Assembly: GCF_902728235.1 (NCBI RefSeq)
Contig: NZ_CACVBO010000001.1
Span: forward strand, 2,876,001 to 2,940,000
Reading direction: 5' to 3'
DNA: 64,000 nucleotides
Origin: Lentimonas sp. CC4
GTDB lineage: Bacteria > Verrucomicrobiota > Verrucomicrobiia > Opitutales > Coraliomargaritaceae
Below are positions 9,447 to 19,383 of the stretch, piece by piece. The translations under genes and the position numbers were made by a program. Each line of letters starts with the position of its first letter. Position 1 is the first letter of the stretch. Below the pieces are notes generated by a model. The model made no database searches. It was not told the origin of the DNA and saw nothing but the letters and a program-made list of their open reading frames with translations.

Positions 9447-9553
9447 ATAAACGTAGGATTAGCGGAACTTAATAGTGTGAGATGGCTCGTTGCAAGTTTT
9501 TTTGAAGATATTATCGATGATTCATGCTGCAATAGGCTGAATCGGTGCTCGAT

Positions 9554-12151
9554 TTAGATCGATTCGTTTATGTGCTCAAATAGTTCATGTGCGTTGATTG
9601 GTTTGCTCATATAGTGCTGCATGCCGACTGCGATGCAGGCGTCTTGCACCTTGGGGGTGACATCAGCGGTAACGGCGATGATCGGGGTGTGCTGATTTGG
9701 GTTGTCGGTGTTACGGATGTGTATGGTGGCTTCCTTGCCGTTCATGATGGGCATGGCTAAGTCCATTAATATAACATCGAATGCTTGCTGGCTGCAGAGA
9801 GTGACGGCCTCTTTGCCATTTGCCACGTCTGTGACGTGGCCACCAAAAGATTCAATGTAAGCGCGGGCGATTAATCGATTATCAGATTGGTCATCAACGA
9901 CTAAGACATTGCAGGGCTTTTCGAATACATTTGGGGCATTCAAGGTGCTGGGGTGACTGCGTTCGGCTGTTTCTGTCTTTAATTCCTTGAGCGGGAGATA
10001 AACGGTGAAGGTCGATCCGATACCGATAACGCTTTCAACTTCGATTTTGCCGCCTAATATTGTCAGGAGTTTTTTGCAAATGGCTAAGCCGAGGCCGAGG
10101 CCTTCATGTTTGCGAGTGTAGGAACTGTCTGCCTGACTAAATGCATCGAACAGCATTTGTTGGCTCTGCGCATCTATGCCGATGCCTGTGTCGGAGACTG
10201 ATATGATGAAGGTCTGATCTTCGGTCACAGATCGCTTTAGGGATACCGTAATACTACCTTCGTGGGTGTATTTGCAGGCATTATTGATCAGGTTGTCGAG
10301 TATCCGACGCAGCATCATTAGATCGCTTTCGACGGTAAAGTCGTCAGGAGAATCTTCCTTTGGAGCTTCGAAGTTCAGTTTGAGTGAGCCTGCAAAAGCT
10401 TTTGCATCGGAAACTGCAAGCTCGCAAAGATCAGTCAGGTTGAACGCCTCTGGGCTTGGTGCGACCTTACCGCCGTTGATGCGCATGTATTCTAAAATAT
10501 CATCGATTAGACATAATTGTCGATTTGCTGCATTGATGATCGTATCAATATATTCGATTTCAGGTTCGGTGGTAATGCTCTGTCGTAGGATGTCTGCAAA
10601 GCCAATGATTGGATTCAAGGGGGTGCGCATTTCATGGCTCATGATGGCGAGAAACTCATCTTTGGCTCGACTGCCAGCTTCAGCGTCTTCCTTTGCTTTA
10701 ACGAGGTCTTCCTTGGCTTCCTTTATCTTGGTGATGTCTTCGTATGTGCCGAGGACACCGATGATTGTATTTGTTTCATCACGTAGTGGAATTTTAGAAG
10801 TTTTGAGCCAGTTGATGCTGCCATCGGGGCGACCTTGAGGCTCTTCGAAATTGAGCTTAGAGCGTCCACTTTGCATGACCTCGGAGTCGTCGTCGCGAAA
10901 CGCATCGGCTTGATCAGGCCAACCCATTTGATAATCTGTCAGTCCTTTCAATTCATCGGCGGACTGCTTGCCTGCGTCTTCTGCGAAGAGTTGGTTACCT
11001 CCTAGGTAGACGCTATTGATGTCCTTCCAGAACACACGCACAGGAATCGTATCGAGGATTTTTTGTAAGATACCCCTCGATTCGCTGAGCTTGGATTCGG
11101 CTCGTTTACGATCTGATATATCCATGGCGACTCCGAGGTAGCCAGTGAGTTTACCAGTTTTATTGTAGGTGGCCGTGATACTTAGTTTAACGGGGAACAG
11201 CTTGCCATCCTTAGACTTGTAAGTCCATTCGGGATGTTCTTTGCCGACCTCGAGCACTTTTTCCATGTATGCTGTAGGTGTTTTATCCTGAACGTTGTGG
11301 ATTGCTAAACCTCGCTCTGTTAATTCTGACTCGATGTGAAATAAAAATGGAGTCGTTTTACCTATAATTTCATCCGCACCATAACCGAGCATATGTTCGG
11401 CTCCGGAGTTGAAGAGTGTAATGATTCCATTTTCGTTTGTTGCGATGACTGAGATTCCTGAGGTCGCATCAAATACGTTCTCTAGAATTTGGCGGTTTGC
11501 TTCGTTGGATGCTTCGGCCATTTTACGCTCAGTGATGTCTAAATGTGTGCCACTGATCCGCAGTGGCACGCCTTCGTCAGACCACTCGGTAATTTTACCA
11601 CGTGCATTGACCCATTTCCATTCCCCGTTTTTGTGGCGTTGCCGGAACTCAACGTCATAATAGCTCAAGGTGCCTGATAAATGTTGCTCGATCTGTGTTT
11701 GAGCAACTTTTAGATCATCTGGGTGGAGTGTCTTCTCCCATGTCTTGCTGTTATGCGGTTGTAGCTCTTGCAGGGTATATCCTATGATTTCAGCCCAGCG
11801 TTCATTGAGCACTAGCTCGCTGGTTGTTAAGTCCCAATCCCAAGTGCCAGCTTCCGTGCCTTCGAGGATGTTTTGATTGCGTGTGCGTTCTTCCTTGGTG
11901 GACTGCGCGATTGAGTTACGTAAGGCTTCGACTTGCCTGCTTTCTTGGCGATTGAGGATACAGATTGCAACTAGTAGGAGCGGGAAGGCGACTGCTGCCG
12001 CTTTTAGCATTGTGACAATGACTACTTGCTTTGTTTCTTCTGGAGTCAGGGTCTCTCTTATTAAGAGGAATTCCGTCAGTCCTAGTAGGATAATTGCAAG
12101 GATTACCAGTGAACCAAGTGTTAGGAAGTGGCGTTTTGACGTAGGGTTCAT
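9554..12151 (-). CDS. Membrane-bound hybrid sensor histidine kinase with PAS domains
   Basis: This is an 865-residue two-component sensor. Two membrane helices (about residues 10-30 and 45-65) are separated by only a short loop. Three PAS/PAC units follow, ending at TDITERK-type boundaries (DITERKMAE, DISDRKRAE, DITKIKEAK). The HisKA domain carries the phosphorylated histidine H506 in MSHEMRTPLNPI. The ATPase domain has the N-box NLINNACKY, SDTGIGID and GLGLGLAICKKL. A C-terminal receiver domain has its phospho-acceptor D797 in ILMDLAMPIMNG and the conserved lysine in MSKPI. With little outside the membrane, the PAS domains probably sense an internal signal such as redox state, oxygen or a small molecule. 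No separate response regulator lies beside it. Confidence 0.93.
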   Translation of the reverse strand: MNPTSKRHFLTLGSLVILAIILLGLTEFLLIRETLTPEETKQVVIVTMLKAAAVAFPLLLVAICILNRQESRQVEALRNSIAQSTKEERTRNQNILEGTEAGTWDWDLTTSELVLNERWAEIIGYTLQELQPHNSKTWEKTLHPDDLKVAQTQIEQHLSGTLSYYDVEFRQRHKNGEWKWVNARGKITEWSDEGVPLRISGTHLDITERKMAEASNEANRQILENVFDATSGISVIATNENGIITLFNSGAEHMLGYGADEIIGKTTPFLFHIESELTERGLAIHNVQDKTPTAYMEKVLEVGKEHPEWTYKSKDGKLFPVKLSITATYNKTGKLTGYLGVAMDISDRKRAESKLSESRGILQKILDTIPVRVFWKDINSVYLGGNQLFAEDAGKQSADELKGLTDYQMGWPDQADAFRDDDSEVMQSGRSKLNFEEPQGRPDGSINWLKTSKIPLRDETNTIIGVLGTYEDITKIKEAKEDLVKAKEDAEAGSRAKDEFLAIMSHEMRTPLNPIIGFADILRQSITTEPEIEYIDTIINAANRQLCLIDDILEYMRINGGKVAPSPEAFNLTDLCELAVSDAKAFAGSLKLNFEAPKEDSPDDFTVESDLMMLRRILDNLINNACKYTHEGSITVSLKRSVTEDQTFIISVSDTGIGIDAQSQQMLFDAFSQADSSYTRKHEGLGLGLAICKKLLTILGGKIEVESVIGIGSTFTVYLPLKELKTETAERSHPSTLNAPNVFEKPCNVLVVDDQSDNRLIARAYIESFGGHVTDVANGKEAVTLCSQQAFDVILMDLAMPIMNGKEATIHIRNTDNPNQHTPIIAVTADVTPKVQDACIAVGMQHYMSKPINAHELFEHINESI

Positions 12152-12300
12152 TGAAAAATGTTAGCCTGTCATCATGCTTTTAGGTCAGGCATCAATAAGG
12201 ACTTATCTATACTATTAGTGTATTGCTATAGGCAATTCTTATTAATGCGGTATGCATACTTTGCTGTATCGAATTACCACGATAAAAGAGTCGTTGATCT

Positions 12301-13491
12301 CTAGATTTCGCGCGAACCAACGTAGACACGTTCGACTCGTTTGGTGATGGAGCAGAGTGCTTCCCATGGGATGGTTCCTGCGGTTTCGCTGAAGGTTGTG
12401 GCAGTGATTTCGGCTCCGCCACTACGCCCAATCAGTATCGCGTGGTCGCCAGACTGGATGCACCCGTCTAGGTCTGTTACATCGACGATGGTTTGATCCA
12501 TTGTCACGCGGCCAAGGATCGGACAGTGCTGCCCGTTGATTAGAACCGCACCGGCATTACTCAATTCGAGTGGAATGCCGTCGCCATAGCCTGCGGTGAG
12601 AACCGCGATACGAGTATCACGCGTTAAGCGATGGCTGCGACCGTAGCTAATGTCGGTGTCTACTGGCAGATCTTTGACGATACCGATGCGCGTATGGAAG
12701 CTGAATACTGGTTCAACTTCAACGCGACCTAGGACGGAGTCTGGGTATGGCGGTATCCCGAGTTGTAGCAGGCCGACTCGAACTGCATTAAACGGACTCT
12801 CGCCGCTTAATGAATTGAGGCTCGCTGAATTGTCTGCGTGGATTAGCAGACCTGTGGTATCAGTCTGTTCGAGCACGGCTAGGAATCGGTCGCGCTGAAG
12901 TCGTGTGAAAGCGCGGTCGCTATCAGCACTGGAAAAGTGTGTATAAATTCCTTTCAGAGAGAGGTGTGGAAGGTTCTTGACGATGTCGAGTAGGGCAAGT
13001 GCCTCTTCGTGCCAGACGCCGAGTCGCCCCATGCCTGTATCAATTTTCAGGTGTATTTGAATCGAGGTGCCGCGTTTTTCAGCTAGGGCGTTAAAGCGTT
13101 CGGCTTCTTCGCGTGTGCTAACCGTGCCGATTAAGTCGTAGTCGACCAGGTCGTTGTCTTCTTCCGGCAGCAGGGGACTGAGGACTAGAATGGGCCAACC
13201 TTTGCCCATGTGGCGGATGTCGGCGGCTTCGTGCACGTTGGCGACTGCGAAATAATCGACGCCGCTCTGCATGAGTCGACGCACCATTTGTGGCATGCCA
13301 TGGCCATAGGCATCTGCTTTGACGACGGAGACGTAGCGCACACCTGATGGTAGCGCGGCTTGAATGCGTTTCAAGTTGCGTTCAAATGCGGCGAGATCGA
13401 TCTCCGCCCAACAGCGATGTGGTAAATTCGTAATGTTAAAATATAGAATTAAGGTTGTGGAGTCGGTGCGCGGTGCCGTTCGGGTGTCCAT
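12301..13491 (-). CDS. alr: Alanine racemase
   Basis: This PLP enzyme interconverts L- and D-alanine for peptidoglycan. The PLP lysine lies in [12 protein letters not shown] near residue 57, and the catalytic tyrosine in [10 protein letters not shown]. The substrate-side motif [12 protein letters not shown] and the C-terminal beta domain ([15 protein letters not shown]) are present. The ATG start used here overlaps the preceding tsaB gene by 43 bases and gives about 28 extra residues before the usual family start ([14 protein letters not shown]). No ATG, GTG or TTG lies between, so either this long start or a rare ATT start is used. The overlap suggests translational coupling with tsaB. Confidence 0.95.
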   Translation of the reverse strand: MDTRTAPRTDSTTLILYFNITNLPHRCWAEIDLAAFERNLKRIQAALPSGVRYVSVVKADAYGHGMPQMVRRLMQSGVDYFAVANVHEAADIRHMGKGWPILVLSPLLPEEDNDLVDYDLIGTVSTREEAERFNALAEKRGTSIQIHLKIDTGMGRLGVWHEEALALLDIVKNLPHLSLKGIYTHFSSADSDRAFTRLQRDRFLAVLEQTDTTGLLIHADNSASLNSLSGESPFNAVRVGLLQLGIPPYPDSVLGRVEVEPVFSFHTRIGIVKDLPVDTDISYGRSHRLTRDTRIAVLTAGYGDGIPLELSNAGAVLINGQHCPILGRVTMDQTIVDVTDLDGCIQSGDHAILIGRSGGAEITATTFSETAGTIPWEALCSITKRVERVYVGSREI

Positions 13492-14135
13492 TTCTGGAAT
13501 ACATTGATGCCTGATGCATACAGTTCGACGCCTGTGGTCGGCTTGAGTTGGTCGAGCGCTTCAGCTAAGCGCTGAGGGCAATATTCGACGGTGCTGGCGC
13601 CAACAGGCGGCTTTTGCCAGCCCTTGCGTTGGGGCAGGTGGTAAAGTGGGCCAGTCCAGCCGGCGATCATGGCATCGTCGGCGACTTCCGTTGAGCCAGG
13701 TTCACCTTGGTTGATTTTGACGGCATTCCACGCGCCTTTTTTCCAATCAGAGACGAGTAGTGCGTTGTCGATCCCTGGTGTATCCGCGCAGATGAGTGCG
13801 GCAGTGAGCTGCAGACTATTGTAAGCGTAGTAGTGCGCGGATTCGGGGTGCAGGCGGCTCCATGTCTCAATCGCCATTGCGCAAAGTCGTAAGCCTAAGA
13901 CGGAGCCAGGGCCTTCGCAGTAGATGAAGCTGCGTAAGTCGGAGAGCGAGATCTGCGCGGTTACGAGCGTGGCTTCGACCGCAGGAAAGAGGCTTTCGAG
14001 TGGTGTGCCATCGAACTCGGACTTGGAGAGCCAGTTCCCGTCTTGGTCTAGCACGCCAGCGAATACGGCAGAGCCACTACCGTCGATGACGAGTGTGGGT
14101 GCTTTGGGCGGAGTCGTTGCTGGATTGGGTGTCAT
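13449..14135 (-). CDS. tsaB: TsaB-like tRNA threonylcarbamoyladenosine biosynthesis protein
   Basis: TsaB is a catalytically inactive partner of TsaD in making the t6A modification next to the anticodon of ANN-decoding tRNAs. The ASKHA-fold start ([19 protein letters not shown]) and the family hallmark [17 protein letters not shown] (family consensus GPGSFTGLR) are visible. I chose ATG 14135 ([10 protein letters not shown]) rather than the frame's upstream ATG at 14222, because the extra 29 residues look unlike the family. It overlaps the start of alr by 43 bases. The C-terminal half is divergent, as is common in this family. Confidence 0.82.
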   Translation of the reverse strand: MTPNPATTPPKAPTLVIDGSGSAVFAGVLDQDGNWLSKSEFDGTPLESLFPAVEATLVTAQISLSDLRSFIYCEGPGSVLGLRLCAMAIETWSRLHPESAHYYAYNSLQLTAALICADTPGIDNALLVSDWKKGAWNAVKINQGEPGSTEVADDAMIAGWTGPLYHLPQRKGWQKPPVGASTVEYCPQRLAEALDQLKPTTGVELYASGINVFQKWTPERHRAPTPQP

Positions 14136-14282
14136 TGACCGTATCGGAACTGAAACAATGGAGGCTGGCAAGTTGAGAGTGGGGTGGTGACACTGAAGGT
14201 TGTCGATCGTGCAGAAGTTCAAATTGAGTTGTTTTAGTTGCCACGCGCGACCTAGACTCTCTGTTCTACCCTTTGATTGATT

Positions 14283-14792
14283 ATGACGACTCCAAGTAAC
14301 CTAGTTCTCATCGGTATGCCTAGCTGCGGTAAAAGCACTTTAGGCGTCTTACTCGCGAAGCATTTAACAATGAGCTTCATGGATACCGATTTGGTGATTC
14401 AGGCTGAAGTCGATATGCGCCTACAGGAATATCAACAATCCCAGGGGATGGCAGGTTTCCGTGCACTAGAGGAGCGTGTCTTATGCTCGGTCGAGTGTGA
14501 GCGCACAGTGATCGCTACGGGTGGGAGTGCTGTCTATTACCCTGCGGCAATGGCACACTTGAAGGCACTTGGGCGTGTGGTGTTTTTGGATGTATCGTTT
14601 GAGGTGGTGCGCGCTCGAATTGGCGACCTAGCCGAGCGTGGGGTCGTATTTGAACCAGGTATGACATTTGAGGAGCTGTTATCCACTCGCCAGTCGTTGT
14701 ATCATCAGTATGCAGATTGTGTGGTCGATTGTGGATGCAAACCCTTGCATGAACTGGTTCATGAAGTCGCTGGACTTATGACTAGCTTTTAG
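14283..14792 (+). CDS. aroK: Shikimate kinase
   Basis: The enzyme phosphorylates shikimate at the 3-hydroxyl using ATP in the aromatic amino-acid pathway. At about 169 residues it has the usual length. The Walker A motif is GMPSCGKST, the shikimate-binding aspartate lies in MDTDLVIQ, the FRALEE motif in GFRALEERVL, and the glycine-rich shikimate loop is ATGGSAVYYP. A TTG at 14277 could start the frame two codons earlier, but ATG 14283 is the simpler choice. It is transcribed divergently from tsaB-alr with about 147 bases between the starts. Confidence 0.92.
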   Translation: MTTPSNLVLIGMPSCGKSTLGVLLAKHLTMSFMDTDLVIQAEVDMRLQEYQQSQGMAGFRALEERVLCSVECERTVIATGGSAVYYPAAMAHLKALGRVVFLDVSFEVVRARIGDLAERGVVFEPGMTFEELLSTRQSLYHQYADCVVDCGCKPLHELVHEVAGLMTSF

Positions 14793-14823
14793 TTCGTCGC
14801 ATCGCTTGGTGTTCACACAAAAA

Positions 14824-14850
14824 AAGCTGCTAGCGCGAGGCCAGCAGCTT
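14824..14850. terminator. Bidirectional terminator between aroK and the DUF4136-like gene
   Basis: An 8-bp perfect stem (AAGCTGCT / AGCAGCTT) has an A-run on its left and a T-rich stretch on its right. It sits between two converging genes and can serve both. Confidence 0.8.
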
Positions 14851-14881
14851 CTTTGTAAAATGATGTTAGACGATAGGATGT

Positions 14882-15430
14882 CTATTTAAAGAATGCAGCG
14901 AGTGCTTCATTGACGGCTGATTTAACGCGTGCATTGCGTTCGTCGACGTTCAGATATGTGAGGATCTCACGCTTGGCGAAGTCTCTGTAGATGAGGTCGC
15001 CGGTGTTTTTGTCGATAATGTCGATAATCAGTGCACCTTGCTCGAAGCTGCCTGGTAGGTCTTTCTTTAACATGCGGCGATGTGCCTCACTTAGGATGTC
15101 CGAGCCAGAGTTAATGTAATAATTACTGATAGCAGTGGTGACGGCGGTAGTTTGAGTGACCACTAGGTAGGCGACGATCAGTTCGGCATCTTCGGGTGAG
15201 CGTTTGAGGCCATGCGCTTGTAGTTCGCGGGCCAGTTCGTCTTGGATGATTTTATTTACCTCGTCTTCGCGGTTGGCGAAGTTGGGGTCGGAGGGGCCAT
15301 CCCGATACAGGCGATACGTGGTATAGCCTTTGCTTGAGCCTTTGGGTAATTCGACTTTTCCGGTGGTGGAGCAACCGCTGAGTAGTGCGATGCCAAGGCA
15401 GAGTGAAAGTAGAGCGAGGATTTTTTTCAT
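14882..15430 (-). CDS. DUF4136-like outer-membrane or periplasmic lipoprotein
   Basis: A 182-residue protein with a lipoprotein signal peptide: MKKILALLSLCLGIALLSGC, with cysteine 20 as the lipidated residue in the lipobox LSGC. The mature part (YTTYRLYRDGP to the end AVNEALAAFF) has the layout of DUF4136 proteins: a strand, then a helix with repeated acidic/basic residues (IIQDELARELQAHGLKR), then ELIVAYLVV, then LIIDIIDKNTGDLIYRDFA. The role of that family is not established. It is downstream of the pyrimidine genes and the CPBP protease on the same strand, with 93 bases before it. Confidence 0.75.
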   Translation of the reverse strand: MKKILALLSLCLGIALLSGCSTTGKVELPKGSSKGYTTYRLYRDGPSDPNFANREDEVNKIIQDELARELQAHGLKRSPEDAELIVAYLVVTQTTAVTTAISNYYINSGSDILSEAHRRMLKKDLPGSFEQGALIIDIIDKNTGDLIYRDFAKREILTYLNVDERNARVKSAVNEALAAFFK

Positions 15431-15523
15431 ATGTCGGTGTTGTGGGTTAATTTTGTGAGAGTTATAGAGTTTAAAAATATTTTGTAAAGACGCGTGAGTG
15501 ACTTCTTGTCCACTCTGTCAATG

Positions 15524-16489
15524 TTACTGCCCCATCGGGACGGAAGAGTGGTTCATTATGTAGAGCATTAACAAGCTAAAGCCGTTGAAGCAGGCGTGGA
15601 AGCACATCGGCACGAGTATGTTGCCCGAGCGTTCATAGACACGTGCCAATAATACGCCGACTACCACTAAAGGGAGGAATGACATGAGATTCGCATGCAT
15701 GAGTGCGAAGATGGCACCGCTAATGATTTGTGCGGGCAGTCTCGTGGTTTGGCTTTTGAGGAAGCGATAGATTCCGCCGCGAAAAATTGTCTCTTCGGCC
15801 AATGGTGCTAGTATGACAGCGCAAATGACTAGCAGTGTGATTGCGACCGGATCGCCGCCGTTAGTAAATAATTTGATGAGCTCTTGTGGAGGGAATTCAT
15901 CAATGATGCCATAGCGTTGTAGAACCGTGAGTAGACCTGACCAGGTGAAGCTCACGATCCAAATAATAGGTAGATACCGTATGAATAAGGGGAGCGCTTG
16001 AGCCAACACTTGCCTGAGCGACAGGACATGCACGTTGAGTCGACCAGCAAAGTGCTCGGGATAGAACTTACGCAAGCCATAGAAGGTTGCGAGCAATGGG
16101 AGCTGTAAGAGTAGCACTGCGGCGACTGCCATCCAGGGTGTCAGCTCTGGTTTTTCGGCGCTGGACGGCTCTTCGATACTTTCAGTGTCGGTCCTACTTG
16201 TTTCGATGACTTCGCGCGAGATCTCAATGGGCGAAGTCGCACTCGAATGGTCCGCGAGTTGGAGCATTGCGCCAGCAAATAGCTGCGCGATGACCACACT
16301 GATGACTATCGCACATAAGAAAATTCCGAAGTTAATCCAGCCGATGGTCCATGCGGGGACATTTGCTTCGCACTCAAAGTTGAGTTTCGGGCGCTGAAAA
16401 TGCGCGATCCATAAGGCCGCACTACCGCCTAGGATTCCCAGGAAGATCAATCCCGCGAGTGTCGCGGCGGCGTCCAATTCTACGGGCAT
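15524..16489 (-). CDS. CPBP-family intramembrane metalloprotease
   Basis: This multi-pass membrane protein of 321 residues has about eight hydrophobic segments. The Abi/CPBP hallmarks are in the C-terminal half: the glutamate pair in APLAEETIFRGGIYRFL, the first histidine in FALMHANLMSF and the second in PMCFHACFNGF. These residues form the zinc-type active site of Rce1-like proteases. A long acidic loop (residues ~85-115) interrupts the N-terminal part. The start is only 3 bases after the pyrC stop, so it is in the pyrimidine operon by position, though no functional link is known. Substrates of bacterial CPBP proteins are mostly unknown. Confidence 0.87.
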   Translation of the reverse strand: MPVELDAAATLAGLIFLGILGGSAALWIAHFQRPKLNFECEANVPAWTIGWINFGIFLCAIVISVVIAQLFAGAMLQLADHSSATSPIEISREVIETSRTDTESIEEPSSAEKPELTPWMAVAAVLLLQLPLLATFYGLRKFYPEHFAGRLNVHVLSLRQVLAQALPLFIRYLPIIWIVSFTWSGLLTVLQRYGIIDEFPPQELIKLFTNGGDPVAITLLVICAVILAPLAEETIFRGGIYRFLKSQTTRLPAQIISGAIFALMHANLMSFLPLVVVGVLLARVYERSGNILVPMCFHACFNGFSLLMLYIMNHSSVPMGQ

Positions 16490-16492
16490 CTT

Positions 16493-17788
16493 CTAGGCAG
16501 AGATGGATTGTCCGTAGAACACTGGTTTCCCGTCGACATAGGTCGCTTTGATTGCACCTTTCAGGTCCTGACCATGCCACGGGCAATTTCGTGATTTACT
16601 GAGAAACTGATTCGCATCGACTCGCCGCTCTTCGTCGGGGTTGAATATGCAAATGTCTGCTGGCACTCCGCCGCTAAGTGTGCCGGCGTCTAGCTTACAT
16701 ATGGCTGCCGCTTTATTCGTCATCAATGCCACGACTTCACTTAGGCCCAGTTTGCCACTGTGATACAGTGCGGTGAGCGATGCTGCGAGCGATGTTTCGA
16801 GGCCTATGATGCCGAACGGAGCGATGTCGAACTCGCAGTCCTTTTCTGTGGCGTTGTGTGGCGCGTGGTCGGAGGCGATGCAGTCCAACGTGCCATCTTT
16901 GAGGCCATCAATAATTGCTTGGCGATCCACTTCAGTGCGCAATGGCGGGTTGACTTTAAAGTTAGTGTCGTAGTCGTGCAGATCGGCGTCGATAAACGAG
17001 AAGTGGTGTGGGCAGGCTTCGGCAGTGACTGGAGCATTGCGCTCTTTTGCGCGTCGAATGATATCGATCGAAGTCGCTGAGCTGACATGCTGCATATGTA
17101 TACGAGCACCAGTGAGTTCTGCCAGCAGCACATTGCGCGCGACCATGATATCTTCAGCAAATTTAGGCCAACCGCGTAGGCCGAGTCGGAGTGACCATTC
17201 ACCCTCATTCATCACTGCGCCTTCGGTTTGTGTCTCGTCTTGGCAGTGATCCATGATGGTGAGGTCGAACATTTTGGCATATTCCACTGCACGGCGCATG
17301 ATTTCGTTGCTTTGCACGCACTTACCATTGTCAGTCATTGCGACAACGCCGGCCTTTTTTAGCTGACCGGTTGGGGCGAGGCGTTCGCCCTCCATGCCGA
17401 GTGTTAGGCAGCCAGTAGGATAAACGTTAATCAGTGCATCGCGAGCGACTTTGTCGATGATGCGTTGAATGGTGCCGGCATTATCACACACTGGACTCGT
17501 GTTGGGCATGCAGACCACTGAGGTGAACCCACCGGCCGCTGCGGCTTGAGTGCCCGTGAGGATGCTTTCCTTATGCGTTTGTCCAGGGTCGCGAAAATGG
17601 ACGTGTATATCAACTAGGCCTGGAGCGACGACGAGGCCAGTCGCATCGATCTTTTTGGCGAATTGTTTTTGATCGCCGGTGAGAATGTCAGAGATTTTTC
17701 CGTCGATTATATAGACGTCGCCGATGGCATCGCGATTATTTGCGGGGTCGATTACGCGACCTCCAGAGATCCAAAGTATGTCAGGCAT
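16493..17788 (-). CDS. pyrC: Dihydroorotase
   Basis: The enzyme closes N-carbamoyl-aspartate to dihydroorotate, the third step of pyrimidine synthesis. At 431 residues it fits the class I (PyrC/PyrX-like) amidohydrolases. The zinc-binding HVHFRDPGQTHKE, the substrate motif CMPNTSPVCD, metal histidines in MDHCQDE and MQHVSS, and the catalytic aspartate in CIASDHAPHNATEKD are all present, which argues for an active enzyme rather than a PyrB-associated inactive paralogue. It follows pyrB after 50 bases. Confidence 0.95.
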   Translation of the reverse strand: MPDILWISGGRVIDPANNRDAIGDVYIIDGKISDILTGDQKQFAKKIDATGLVVAPGLVDIHVHFRDPGQTHKESILTGTQAAAAGGFTSVVCMPNTSPVCDNAGTIQRIIDKVARDALINVYPTGCLTLGMEGERLAPTGQLKKAGVVAMTDNGKCVQSNEIMRRAVEYAKMFDLTIMDHCQDETQTEGAVMNEGEWSLRLGLRGWPKFAEDIMVARNVLLAELTGARIHMQHVSSATSIDIIRRAKERNAPVTAEACPHHFSFIDADLHDYDTNFKVNPPLRTEVDRQAIIDGLKDGTLDCIASDHAPHNATEKDCEFDIAPFGIIGLETSLAASLTALYHSGKLGLSEVVALMTNKAAAICKLDAGTLSGGVPADICIFNPDEERRVDANQFLSKSRNCPWHGQDLKGAIKATYVDGKPVFYGQSISA

Positions 17789-17838
17789 GTGGAGAAATAT
17801 TGAAGAATGAAACAGTCCGCGACTACGCGTTTATATGT

Positions 17839-18798
17839 TTAGGCAGGGAGCTCGATGGGCTTGTTTTTGTAAGCGCAGCTACACAGGTGTAGGACGGCCA
17901 TGCGCACGACGATGCCATTTGTGACTTGTTGCAAGATCACAGAGCGCTCCGAATCAGCGACTTCCGAATCGATCTCAACACCGCGGTTGATCGGGCCCGG
18001 GTGCATGATGATGGCGTCTGGCTTAAGCCATTTGACGCGCTCGTTGTTGAGGCCGAACATGCTGGTGTATTCGCCCAGCGAAGGGAAGTGTGTCGAACTT
18101 TGGCGCTCATGCTGAATGCGTAGCAGCATGACTGCGTCTGCATCTTGCAGTGCTTCGCGTAGGTTATGGCTGACCTTTGCGCCCATCGCTTCAAATCCTT
18201 TGGGCACCAGTGTGCTTGGCCCAGCGATGGTGACCTCTGCGCCCAGTTTTTGCAGGCAAATGATATTTGAGCGCGCGACGCGGCTAAATAGGATGTCACC
18301 TAGAATCGTGACTTTCTTACCATCTAGACTGCCAAATTTTTCTAGTAGTGTGAAGGAATCGAGTAGGGCTTGTGTCGGGTGTGAGTGCGAACCGTCGCCA
18401 GCGTTGATCACTGGGATGTCGACGACCTTGCTCAAATAGTTGGGTGCGCCGGAGGCTGAGTGACGCATGATGATCATGTCTGCTTTGAGCGCAGCGATGT
18501 TTTGCGCGGTGTCACGCAGTGTTTCGCCCTTTGTCAGGCTACTGGCATTGCCAGTCATGGTGATAATATCTGCTCCGAGGCGTCCCGCAGCGACTTCGAA
18601 GGCGAGGCGTGTGCGTGTGCTCGGCTCAAGGAAAAGGTTCACGACTGTGCGACCGTCGAGATACGGCTGCTTTTTGTCATCTGCCTCCATCGCGCGTTTG
18701 AAGGCGGTGGCCGCAGTGAAGATCGTCTCAATTTCCTCTCTAGAGAGAGGTTCGATTCCGATCAGGTCTTTTCGGTTCCAAGTAAGGCTTTTGCTCAT
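17839..18798 (-). CDS. pyrB: Aspartate carbamoyltransferase, catalytic chain
   Basis: This enzyme joins carbamoyl phosphate and aspartate, the second step of pyrimidine synthesis. It has the carbamoyl-phosphate loop PSTRTRLAFE, the HSASGAPNYL region, the HPTQALLD motif in GDGSHSHPTQALLD and the aspartate-side motif MHPGPINRGVEID. I chose ATG 18798 (MSKSLTWNRKDLIG) over the frame's earlier ATG at 18822. No pyrI regulatory chain is nearby. The first gene of the leftward series pyrB-pyrC-CPBP. Confidence 0.95.
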   Translation of the reverse strand: MSKSLTWNRKDLIGIEPLSREEIETIFTAATAFKRAMEADDKKQPYLDGRTVVNLFLEPSTRTRLAFEVAAGRLGADIITMTGNASSLTKGETLRDTAQNIAALKADMIIMRHSASGAPNYLSKVVDIPVINAGDGSHSHPTQALLDSFTLLEKFGSLDGKKVTILGDILFSRVARSNIICLQKLGAEVTIAGPSTLVPKGFEAMGAKVSHNLREALQDADAVMLLRIQHERQSSTHFPSLGEYTSMFGLNNERVKWLKPDAIIMHPGPINRGVEIDSEVADSERSVILQQVTNGIVVRMAVLHLCSCAYKNKPIELPA

Positions 18799-19110
18799 GT
18801 GTAAATTGGCTGGCACGCACACACACTGAGGCGCCTAGCTCCGAAAACCGAAATGTGAACCCCAAATTGCAAAGGGCAACGAGAAATATCAGAAAATGGG
18901 ATTCGCTTGTTGGTATAAGGGATGGGGATTTGCTTAGAACGTATCGCAGATGTGACTGTTCTAGGAAGTCTGCCGCGGTGTAGAATTCCTGCTCTTTAGG
19001 CAAGTCTAAGTAGCGCGGTTAGGTTCAATCGAAAATAAAATTCAATTTTTTGAAAGTCGACTTGACTTTAGTCCAGTCGGATTACTTATTCCCCACCTTC
19101 TCATGTGAGA

Positions 19111-19187
19111 GGGCGCGTAACTCAGTTGGTTAGAGTGCCACCATGACATGGTGGAAGTCGTGGGTTCGAGTCCCTCCGCGCCTACCA
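19111..19187 (+). tRNA. tRNA-Val (GAC)
   Basis: A 77-base cloverleaf with CCA encoded. The acceptor arm pairs GGGCGCG with CGCGCCT (one G-U). The anticodon stem CCACC/GGTGG holds the loop ATGACAT with anticodon GAC. The T arm has GGGTTCGAGTCCC. A possible promoter is TTGACT around 19061 upstream. It is followed by a strong terminator. Confidence 0.95.
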
Positions 19188-19219
19188 TGAGAATCGGTTC
19201 ATTGATTTGAACACAAAAT

Positions 19220-19256
19220 AGCCCGACCTCCAATTTTTGGAAGTCGGGCTTTTTTT
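19220..19256 (+). terminator. Rho-independent terminator of tRNA-Val
   Basis: A 12-bp stem (AGCCCGACCTCC / GGAAGTCGGGCT, one mismatch) is followed by seven T residues. Repeat copy C starts two bases after the T-run. Confidence 0.92.
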
Positions 19257-19258
19257 GG

Positions 19259-19320
19259 TTCATCGTCGACTCGTGGGAGCGGACTCGTTGGACAGTGAAT
19301 CACTGAGATGGAACAAAATC
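19259..19320 (+). repeat. 246-bp dispersed repeat, truncated copy C
   Basis: About 60 bases match the left end of the copies at 52041-52286 and 7641-7886 (reverse): TTCATCGTCGAC, then GCGGACTCGTTGGACAGTGA and ATCACTGAGATGGAAC. After about 19320 the similarity stops and the sequence runs into the leader of the FAH-family gene. Like the other copies it begins just after a terminator T-tract. Confidence 0.75.
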
Positions 19321-19383
19321 CCTCGTCCCGCTTTGCACCCGAATAAATTTGAAGAAAATTCGAACTTCTCAAGAGTGTGTTTT

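Noticed and set aside
18740-19003. Minus-strand frame upstream of pyrB
   Set aside because: It overlaps the pyrB start in another frame and has no recognisable domain; it is likely the pyrB leader.
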